Origin: Telopea speciosissima
Lineage: Eukaryota; Streptophyta; Magnoliopsida; Proteales; Proteaceae
Length of the DNA stretch: 64,000 nucleotides
Reading direction: 5' to 3'
Assembly (NCBI RefSeq): GCF_018873765.1
Contig: NC_057918.1
Location: forward strand, 36,495,871-36,559,870
Shown: piece by piece, positions 55,178 to 64,000 of the stretch
Position numbering within the stretch: the stretch's first letter is position 1
How the letters are laid out: every line of letters starts with the position of its first letter
Notes under the pieces: model-generated
The model's database searches: none
Told to the model about the DNA's origin: nothing
The model's input: the letters and a program-made list of their open reading frames with translations, nothing else
Translations under genes and position numbers: made by a program

Positions 55178-57366
55178 TGTTATCAAAGCTAGGCAACCAG
55201 TGACTGATTCTCTCCAAGATTTGCAGTTTTGAGAGTCGTTTAGGGTTTCCTGTTTTTTAGAAAGAAACCCTAGTTCATCGAAGAAGAAGAACTAGGGTTT
55301 CGTACATTGAGTTGCTGATTTGATTTGCTCAGGTTCTGATCCGATTTTTCGGAGATCTATTTTCTGCAGTGTGTTTTTCGGAATCGATTGCTATTCTGTT
55401 TGAAGATTCCTTGGAGATCGATCAAGGTTATTATTGGGAACAACTCTTTTTTTCTGGCCAGTTTCAGATCTGGTTCTTGTTTGCTGCTGCTTTTATTCAA
55501 GGAATTTATTCCTTGTTGGGTACGTGATACGCTACTGCTCCTACGATATCCCTGCTACCGTCAATGGTTGAAGAAGCTCTACTGCTATGGTTGGGTTCTT
55601 CGATCTCTGGTTTCCAGGGTTGATTCTTACTGTGGGAAAATTTATTTGGATCGATTCTTTACTGGTATTTTGTTGCTGATGGTTCGATTGAAGCTGTTCC
55701 CCTTCCAAAGTGTAATCCAAAGGTTTCCAGATTACCGACTCCTTCTCTCCCTGGTTCTCGGTTGCAGTAGCCGTGTTTTTTTTATGGAGTCCATGGAACT
55801 GACCCATGTTTCCGCCTGTGGTTTTTGTCGATACTCCCAGCCCTAGTTTGAGATTTATTATGTTGGAATCACTTTCTCGTTGAGGAGTTCTCCCAATTCT
55901 CTTTCGCTACTGCTCTTCTACTGCCATAACCATAGTCTGTCGAAGGGTTGAAGACGTTATTGAGAAGAAGACTATTCTGTTGATTGCGTGGAAACTATCT
56001 CCCCCTTTCCTCCATGATTCTCATCCTTCCCTAGTTACCGCTGGTTCCTCTTCTTCCCTGGATTCTTTGTCGTAAGGTTGAAGACAACCTTCGTAAGATG
56101 GTTTCTTAAGACCTTATGTTATGAGTTTCAATAATACCCTTCTCTTTATCTCTTATTCTCTTTTATCCATTTTTTACATTCCTTTCCCAGTTTACCCTTT
56201 TGCCTAGTTGGGTTTATAATTAGATTTCAATTTAATTGCAATCCTACCATTCCCCAACCAATAAATGTTAATTCCCTTCATGTCCCCTTGCTTCATTATT
56301 TTCCAATAACCCCTTGAAAATTCTGGTTATTTACCAAATTGCCACTCTCCATAGCCATTATTTTACTTATTGCATCCCATTGCTTTTTGTTTACCAAAAA
56401 GCCCTTGCAAAATTCAGATTATTTACGGAAGTGCCATTACTTTTTCATACATTCCCCTATTTGACTACCCAATTGACCCTTGAAAATTCTGGTTTATTAC
56501 CAGTTTGCCCTTTGGCTTGGATTGTATTTAAAAGTGGATTTCAACCAAATTACAGCCATGCCATCCTTTTTTTCCAACACCGTTCCCTTTCAATAATTCT
56601 AATTCCCCTCATATCCCATACATTTGGCATATACCCGTAACCCCTTTGGAAGTTAATGGTATTCTCTAATTTGCCATTTCTTCCTTTTCCATTACCCTTA
56701 GCACCTCTTGGAAAATTCTGGAATATTATGCTTTTGCCCTATCTCTTACATCATCTTTGTTATGTCCACGTGTACTACACGTGAGGGGGGGATTATGTAT
56801 AATACACCTGCAGACATTGTAGAAGCAGAACTTGCAGGAACACTTGGTGCAAAACATAGAAGATCAGAGTTTTCACCATTGCCAATGGGTATCTACTTTG
56901 TTATTGGGTTGAGTTTGTCATAAGGAGGAGATTGAAGTATTAAAGTATTGAAGATGTTTGGTTATTGCCTGCCTATATGAGGTTCTACAGTTGGGTTGAT
57001 CATTTCTGCTGCCTGATTTATTAGTTTCCGCTGCTTGCTGTCCTAGTTGCTTATCTTCAAGATTATCAATCAGAGATTCATCACTGGACAGCTGTTGAAG
57101 ATTGGTGAAAGTTTGCTGATCAAGTCTACCCAGGTTTTGAAGATATATTTTTCAAGTTCTTGAAGGTTTATTTGGGAGCTGCATTCATCTGTCAAGTTGG
57201 ATTCTGCTGCAACTTAGTTTTTTCCCATTTTGTTCATGTTGGGCATTAGTACCTTGTATGCGCCAACTTGAGGGGGAGTGTTAGCATTATTAGGAGTTCT
57301 TTTTTTCTTTAGTTCAAGCTAGATCTTCTTTCTTTACTTATTTGTATAATCCAGCTTGAGGGGGAG

Positions 57367-57611
57367 TGTTGGAATATGTAATCCAATTCCGGTCCTTTTG
57401 GGGTAATTTTATTCTTATATTATTAAGTTTAAGTCGGCTATGTGGGTTTTAGTCCCACATCGCCTATTTCAGTCCCTTTGTAACTTTCCCCTCTATTATA
57501 AATAGAGGGGCTTACCTATAAATTAAATAATTCAAGTATTACAACTTCCATCTTCTGTTCTCTCTTTTCTCCTCTCAAAAGTTACTGGTTACAGGTCCTA
57601 GGTTTTCTACA
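57367..57611 (+). repeat. 3' LTR, 245 bp
   Basis: Partner of 54933-55177 with few differences, indicating fairly recent insertion. Confidence 0.92.
57452..57502 (+). promoter_or_regulatory. USE plus TATA, snRNA-type promoter pattern (LTR)
   Basis: GTCCCACATCG at 57452-57462 and TATAAA at 57497, gap 34 bp. Confidence 0.7.
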
Positions 57612-57749
57612 GTAATGATCTACACATGAGGGGGAGATTGAAGATTATTTGTTCGTGTCATCTGTTCATCAATGTTGAAGATTTATAATTTTTATTTGTT
57701 CGTTTCATCAACAATAATTTTATCTTATGAAGATAATTATTTGTGGTTT

Positions 57750-60290
57750 TGATGTAGATCAAAGCATGAAGAAGAGAAGAATCAGGAATTAATGTTCACG
57801 TGGTACTGTTCACGTGAACAGTGTCACAACCTATATTGCCTTGATGGAAATCCTTCTAGAAGACCCAAGTTGAAGACTGAAACACTGCTCACGTCACTAT
57901 TCATGTGAACAGTGTCAGCCAAAATTTGCCTTTTTTGGGATTGATTTTTAGAAGATCTTGTGGGTCCATCAAGTAGAGGAAGATTGTATGCTAATGCGGC
58001 CATAGTTTAGTTTCTATTTTCAGTCTGTGTTAGGTAGTTTCTAATTTATATTAGTTTCTAGTTTGGTTATCTTTGCATGTTTAGAAGGCTGAGTTATAAA
58101 ACCTTCAGTAGTTTCTAATTTCATTTAGTTTCTATTTCCGTTAGTTACTAATTTCATTAGTTTCTACTTTCCAAACAGTTGCTAAGTTTTACTTCCTATT
58201 TATGTAGCCTAGCCTCAGTCTATATAAAGGCAACTATTGCAATTGATTGACAGAACTAATGAATGAAGTTTTGAGGCATTCTTGCACTCGAGTATGGGAG
58301 TAAGACCCATGTTCAACAGCTGGGATAGCTGTGGGTGACTGGGTGAGAGACCCAGGAGCCCATTCCCCTACCCCCTTCTTCTATCCTCTTCTCCTATCTT
58401 CAATTGATTCCCTGCCGTTATAGTTGTTTGAGTCACCAACCAAGTGATATTGCTAAACCTGAGAAGGACCAGAACTCAATCCAAACTACTATTGGAGTTG
58501 TTGTTGCTGACTTGCTGCTAATGTTGGATTAATTACATTTGATGTATGCGCCCATCAAACCCAATTTAACATGATTAAATTAATTAATACATTTTCATAT
58601 TCATGTGCTTGTTGTGATTATTTTGATAATGTGCAATTGCTCACTTTTACCGTTATTAGTTCACAACTATGGACAGACTTGGGCACTTTGTTCTAAGGAT
58701 GTCACATTGTATATTTCCCTAATGGCGATTAGTATGGAAATATAAATGTGGGCACTTAATTGTGTTGAACATTGATCCATTAGAAATCCCGATTTGGTTT
58801 ACCGCCATTGAATTTGCAAGGGGAATTTCCGGTAGTTATTTTTTCCCATACCTGAGAAGCGCTTATTGTTGAGTTTATATTTCATGCAATTGTGGTGATC
58901 CAATGGTTGATGTCTACCGATACTCCGATAGGACTAACTACACACCGGACGCTCGTTGTATGATTTATATGCATGAATGAGGGTGTTCCTCAATAAGGTT
59001 GACACCCCAATAGGGTGAACATCCAAGTATGTGAGTTATTGGATAATGATCAATCGGAATCCGAGGCATCGGTAATATTAGATATTATTATCTGAAAGAA
59101 GTTTCAAATAATTTGGTTGATCATTGGTCTGAATACTCACGATTAATTATGCAGTGTACTTACAATTTGGGGGGGATGTTTTGTTTCCATACTGGTGAGG
59201 GTGCATTGTGGATATTGGTAGTGTGGGGAGAAAGTGTAATGAAAGTTTCTACCATAGGGGGTTTTCAAGTTACGCCTTTTGCAGAGATGTCATTTTGTGT
59301 AATTAAAGAAAACTTTAAAGTGTAGAGGTTTCCTTTTGTGTAACTATGGACAACTTAAAGGGCTACCCTTTAGGATCATACCACTTGATATGATCATGAC
59401 CATTGATTTGTAATCTCCTAATTAAGGATTTTCTATTTAAAGAGACGCTTGGTTCAAAACCTAGGGTGACAAAATAATTATTCTCAACGGTTGAGAGAGA
59501 GTTCTTAAGAGAGAAAAGAAAGTCTTCTTCTTCCTCAAGCTAGGGCTTCTACCATTGGAGTTGGAGCGAAGCTTTGGTGATCATACACTTTTGTGTTGCA
59601 TTCCTTTAGAGGAACGTGCCATCAATGCGTTCTAGGTAACCTATTCATCCTAGTGATTGACTCATTATCACATGTGTTCATTGAGATCCTGTCTCTATAT
59701 TTTTTTGTTATGTATCTGGTACTGTACCGCTGCCGCTACCGCCAACAGGTGAGACACTCCAACCTGCCACTGTGCTACACTCTTGAAGACCTAATCAGCC
59801 ACAAACCATCTCTGTGAATTGCCGCTACTGCCTTCCATCAACAGAGGGTTGCAGTTCTCCTGTGATTCCAGTTTCTACCCAGATTTTCCAGCGAACTTCC
59901 AAGCGCTAATATCTCTACAACCAAGGCTCATACTCAGCAGAGGTTAGGAGAGCAGAATCACACAATCAAAGGCTACACTTGATCCCAAGTTTGGTGTTCT
60001 AAATTCCATTGGTTTGGGAGATCTGTCCTAACCTTCTATTTTGGGATTTCCTTCATATCTCCCTTGTTAGCCATCAGAACTGGCTGAGATTTGGAACACA
60101 AGACATACCCAGCCCCTGCTCCATTTGATCCTAATTTGACACCAAACTGCTGGCTGGATTACCTAGCATTTGTTACCTTCTATTTTGGCATTTACCTTCT
60201 AATTCTGATTTGCTTCTATTATTGATGAACTGCTGCAACTATTATCGATCCTAGTGTAGAGTGGTTCTTAGCTGAACCCCGTCTACATTA
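57750..60290 (+). mobile_element. Solo LTR related to the 43.5 kb element, with an inner insertion
   Basis: Starts TGATGTAGATCAAAGCATG like the 43496 LTR and ends with the same 'atcgatcctaRtgtagagtggttctta...ctacatta' block. Flanks GGTTT (57745-57749) and GGCTT (60291-60295) match 4 of 5. No PBS, PPT or second LTR follow, so it is a solo LTR. It is longer than its relatives because about 1-1.2 kb of unrelated sequence starting TGTTGGATTAATTAC at about 58522 interrupts it; the right edge of that inner block is not resolved. Confidence 0.65.
57805..57822. promoter_or_regulatory. 18-bp palindrome with G-box core in LTR
   Basis: ACTGTTCACGTGAACAGT, a perfect palindrome centred on CACGTG. Variants recur in all three LTRs of this family (43567, 47608, and a second one at about 57898). 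Confidence 0.75.
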
Positions 60291-60693
60291 GGCTTTCAGC
60301 AACAATGCAATTTATCAGTGGTTCACAGCAACCTTATGCTGAGTGGTTTATAGCAACCTTATGCTGAATGGTTCATAGGAACCTTATGTTGAGTGGATCC
60401 CAACAACCTTATGCGGAGTTATTTGATCTCTAGCAACCTGATGTTGTTACTTGGTCCGCTGTAACCTATACTGCATTTTTATCAGTGGTTCGCAATAACC
60501 AATATTGCATTTTTATCAGTGGTCTGACACATACTGCACTAGTGGTTCACAGTGACCTATGTTGCAATTTTATCTGTGACCTTTATTTGGAGCTCATAAG
60601 TGCATCGATTTTTGCACTTTTATTTGTCTTCTTTGTGAAGCTTACTATCTACCTTCTTTGAGAAGGACTTATGATGTAGCTGTTGGACATTGC
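60291..60693 (+). repeat. Retroelement interior with repeat array
   Basis: About 28-bp imperfect repeats ('agcaaccttatgctgagtggtt') at 60330-60415, then hairpin motifs GCTGTAACCTATACTGC (60458-60474) and GCAATAACCAATATTGC (60492-60508). It is homologous, in inverted orientation, to 50820-51130, including the 'ccttctttgagaagg...gatgtagctgttgga' segment that immediately precedes the LTR at 60694. Confidence 0.75.
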
Positions 60694-60934
60694 TGTTAGA
60701 ATAATGTACTCCAGAATACCGTGGGGGTATTCTGGTCTTTTTGGGGTATTATTTATGTTATTTAGTGTATTAAGCTTATATCGGCTATGTGGGTTTAGTC
60801 CCACATCGCCTAGCTTAATCTTATTTGTAACTTCCCTCTATTATAAATAGAGGAGCCTTTCTCTCATTAATACAAGTCATTCTAAGCCATTCTTTTATTT
60901 TATTTCTTCTCTCTAGCCCACGATTCTGCCAACA
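60694..60934 (+). repeat. LTR, 241 bp, related to the 54933 LTR
   Basis: Starts TGTTAGAATAATG, ends CCAACA, followed directly by the perfect PBS TGGTATCAGAGC (60935-60946). It shares the CGGCTATGTGGGTTTAGTCC core with the 54.9 kb element. Confidence 0.85.
60798..60847 (+). promoter_or_regulatory. USE plus TATA, snRNA-type promoter pattern (LTR)
   Basis: GTCCCACATCG at 60798-60808 and TATAAA at 60842, gap 33 bp. Confidence 0.7.
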
Positions 60935-61383
60935 TGGTATCAGAGCTGGTCTGATCTAGGTTAGAGAGAAGGAAAAACCCTATTTTACCCCTTCTTCTCC
61001 TCCAATCGATTTCTCCTTCTCCTTTTTTCGGCTTTTCTTTTTTCTGTTTTTTCTTTTTCTTAAACCTTGTTTAGGGGCAGCACTTATGAGGTAACTACAG
61101 AACATCGATGATTTAGTTGCTGCCCCCCTTTCTCTTCTATCGATTTTTATTAAAAAACCCTGCTGGAGTCCTTCTCTGCGATATTGGAGCTGTCCAGAAT
61201 TTTTTGGAGAGCTGATCTTCCACCATTGGAGCTCCCTATGCACCCTTCTCCAGCCCCTTTCTACCCTATTCTATTACCCTAACTTCCCTTTTTCTTTCTC
61301 TCCATCTTTTATTGAGTATTCCAGCCCCAACCCTGACTTTTATCGATTTTAGGGTTTCCCTTTTCTGATGCAGCTGAATTTTT

Positions 61384-61558
61384 GGGGGTAGTTTTATTCT
61401 GCTTATATTATTAAGTTTATGTCGGCTATGTGGGTTTTAGTCCCACATCGCCTAGTTTAGTCTATTTGTAATTTTCCCTCTATTATAAATAGAGGGGCTT
61501 ACCTATCAATGAGATAAGATATTCTATTCTCTCTTTCTAACCCGCGATTCTGTTATCA
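61384..61558 (+). repeat. 5'-truncated LTR inside a related element
   Basis: Begins abruptly in mid-LTR at 'tagttttattctgc' and ends GTTATCA, followed by the PBS TGGTATCAGAGC. Same family as 54933 and 60694. Confidence 0.8.
61440..61489 (+). promoter_or_regulatory. USE plus TATA, snRNA-type promoter pattern (LTR)
   Basis: GTCCCACATCG at 61440-61450 and TATAAA at 61484, gap 33 bp. Confidence 0.7.
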
Positions 61559-64000
61559 TGGTATCAGAGCAGGTTTGATCTAGGTTAGAAAGAAAGAAAA
61601 TCCCTTTTTTTTCTTCAATCGACTTCTTCCTATTTTCTCTTTCTCAGCTTCTCCTTCTTCTATTTTTTAGCCTTTGGTTTTTAGCCTTTTTTCTTGTAAG
61701 AGGGCAGCACTAATGAGGAAAACCTAAACCAATGATTTAGTTGCTGCCCTCCCACAACCAACCTATCTCTTTTTTTTTACAATTTTCAGCTCTTCCGCTG
61801 AGACGAGTTAATCAATTGCTGAAGAACCTTGGCTGTACTTGCTGCTGAAAAACCTGGTTTCGTTGAAGGTGCAACCAATTTTTTTGTCTGTCGATTTGCC
61901 GTTGATCGAGGGGCTGGAGTTCAGGACTTGTCCTATTTTTGCTCAGTCTCTCTTTTCTTGTCGTTAGGAAGATCTCTGATTTCTCTTTCAGAGATATCGT
62001 TCTATTGTTGCTGTCGTTTGCTGGAGTCGATTGAAGGTGTTTCTCTCAATTTGAATCTGGAGAACCCATAAATTTGGTTTTGCTGCTATCTATTTGCTGA
62101 CGATAGTATCGATTTGCTGCTGGTTTCGATTGGGAACCTTATTGTTGTTTCGGCGGCTCTGTCGAAGGTTCCCGCTGGTTCGATTGCTTCGACTGATGGA
62201 GTTGCAAATGTCTTCTTGGTATCGATCTATTCTACCTCAATTTCTTTTAGATCTATCACATCAGCAACCTTCTTACGATTTGGGTTTTCTCCAAAAACCT
62301 GACCTCTATCGATCTCATCATTGGCTCATTTTCTTGAGCTGCCTTTTGGAGGATATTTTGGACTACTAGAGAGAGTAACTCGATTACAGTTTGGGGCCAT
62401 TCTGCCGGCTGGTTTGTGAGATTTGATTAAATCTCTATCTGCTAATTTTTCTGCTGATCGAACTAAGTTTTTTCTGGTTGGTCAATTCATGCGCATCTGT
62501 CTCTTGGATTTTGAAGACATGTTTTGCTCTCTGCAATGGCTGCAGGTATACTGTAGGTATACTGTATATATTCAAAATAGCTTTATCGATTTTAGGGTTT
62601 CCCTTTTTTGATGCAGCTGAATTTTTTGGGGTGATTCCCTACTACTACAAGCCCTACTCGACCTAAGTTTGGACCCATTCTGATGGCTAGATTTGTTTCT
62701 ACAGCAAAATCTCCTTAACCTTCTAATTTGGTTACCTACCCAAAACCCTGACAAAACCCTGACTCCAATCGAATTGAAGGTTACAGGACTTAGCTTTTGC
62801 TGATTTTTGGAGGGCTGATTACTCCCACTTCAAGGACCAATCAACCTCAAGATTGCACCTATCCAACCTTTTTTGAAGACCCCTACTCCAATCGATCTCA
62901 GATTTTCAGGTTTTTTCAAAACCCTGATAAAAATCGATTAGGGGTAGGGATGTTTGCTGCTGTTCTAGTGCTTTGGAGGTGGTTCTACCATTAAATGAGC
63001 ACTCTCCTACATCAATACATGGCTTGAAGGAGGTCTATTTTTCCTGCAATGGTTGCTACCCTTTGTTTCTGCGATTTTTTGGAAGCTCTCCCCTTTGAAG
63101 ATCAAGTCTCAATCTTACTGGAGATTGATTGTTCACCTTGGAGATTCCAGTCTAGCAGCCTTGATGAGCATCTATTGCAAGTCTACATCAACAATTACAG
63201 CCCCATTTCCCTATGTCGATCCCAATTTTAGGGTTTCCCAAAACCCTGACTAAAATCGATTTTAGGGTTAGGGTTGTCCTATCAAGCTAATTTTTTTAGG
63301 AGAGTCTTATACATATCAGAGGAGTATTCAACATGAATTTCAGCATCATTCATCAGTTCGTTTCTGAAAAAAATTCAGGTTCACACTTATGGCTCGATTT
63401 CTTCAATTATCAACCTATTTTTTTATTGGTTCCTATGTGGCTGGCTGCTTCAACTACCTATGGATATGTCTAGTTCTTTATCTTCTATTTGCTGGTTATT
63501 TTGAGCTTCACCACCTACATGGCTGGTGTTATTGATTGGCTTCTGTACGCATAGACTGGTTGATGTGTTATTGCTACTTTTATGTGGAATACTGCTGCCC
63601 TATGATTATGTCTGTGTTTCCTTAGATTGAATTACTTTCGTTATGGAAGACTCGAATCTGCTACCCTGGAGATCAACTAATTTGGGAGTACTACAATGTG
63701 TTCCACGAATATTGGTTGCACCTACGAACCTATTCAGTTATGTGAAGCCTTTCGGGTTCATATCCGGCTTACTTTGGAGCTTGGTCCTAGCATTGTTCAC
63801 TAATTCAGATCTGATCCACCTTTTTTGTTGAAGCTTCTTCACTGCATTACTGTCCGGATATCTTCGACAGTCCTATTTCGCATGTGGGAGTTTATACATT
63901 GGAGTTTTGCACACTTGTTCTACCTTGTTTGAAGATTGCTCAAGCCTTGAAGCATGGTGTTTTTCTTCCTTCACATCAAATCTGTATACTTCTCAGATTT

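Larger units (their letters stand above)
54933..57611 (+). mobile_element. Non-coding LTR retroelement (LARD/TRIM-like), complete
   Basis: LTRs of 245 bp each (54933-55177 and 57367-57611), starting TGTTGGAATATGTAATCC and ending ACA. PBS-like TGTTATCAAAGC directly follows the 5' LTR, and the purine tract 'cttgagggggag' precedes the 3' LTR. Perfect 5-bp duplication GTAAT (54928-54932 and 57612-57616). The 2.2-kb interior has no recognisable gag or pol; the 152-codon frame at 55388 has no family features. Non-autonomous. Confidence 0.92.
60935..64000 (+). mobile_element. Rearranged LTR-retroelement interior, open at window end
   Basis: PBS at 60935, about 450 bp of interior, a 5'-truncated second LTR (about 61384-61558) with its own PBS (61559-61570), then a longer interior to the window end. 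Both interiors contain the block 'gattttagggtttccctttt.tgatgcagctgaattttt' (61345 and 62592). No gag or pol motif recognised; short frames only. The 3' LTR is not reached. Confidence 0.7.

Noticed and set aside
55388..55846. 152-codon frame inside the 54.9 kb LTR element
   Set aside because: Leu/Phe-rich with no gag, protease, RT, integrase or other family words; likely chance.

Overview
The window is AT-rich nuclear DNA from a flowering plant. It has long GT-AG introns, a dense and nested transposon load, tRNA-derived SINEs, RTE and L1 LINEs, hAT and Mutator-like elements, and LTR retroelements primed by initiator-Met tRNA. I cannot name the species; the intron sizes and element mix suggest a dicot or an early-diverging angiosperm, with low confidence.

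The only complete host gene I can reconstruct is a plus-strand LPA1 gene (LOW PHYTIC ACID 1, a P-loop protein related to 2-phosphoglycerate kinase). It has seven coding exons between 20066 and 30995 and encodes 744 residues. A double TATA box lies at about 19.2 kb. Intron 2 is 6.15 kb, swollen by a hAT MITE, a 2.55 kb L1 insertion and an RTE fragment, each with a recognisable target-site duplication.

Layout. 1-9 kb: gene-free repeats, including an approx 2.2 kb tandem duplication (3.36-5.47 and 5.58-8.07 kb) whose copies serve as empty sites for each other's insertions. 9.0-9.5 kb: hAT-type element. 10.17-11.86 kb: a Pack-MULE with long inverted repeats and a perfect 9-bp TSD, carrying a 431-codon ORF that fuses pieces of an AZG purine permease and a THESEUS1-like malectin receptor kinase. 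16.7-18.5 kb: a second TIR element carrying a broken F-box/LRR fragment. 19.2-31.1 kb: LPA1. 32-42 kb: mostly repeats, with isolated exons of an RNase III-like gene (+) and the last two exons of a Pumilio gene (-), plus a decayed duplicate of the Pumilio end. 42.7-48.4 kb: an RTE LINE split by a 4.7 kb gag-only LTR retroelement, itself hit by a hAT MITE and by a hAT element carrying a piece of a cation/calcium exchanger gene. 49-64 kb: Copia remnants, an isolated ABC1-kinase-like exon (-), a truncated L1, and a family of short LTR elements.

The two strongest themes are repeated capture of host gene fragments by three unrelated TIR elements within 36 kb, and four LTRs at 54.9-61.6 kb whose promoters match the plant snRNA-gene layout: an exact upstream sequence element (USE) followed 33-34 bp later by a TATA box. 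No tRNA, rRNA, snRNA or CRISPR locus was found.
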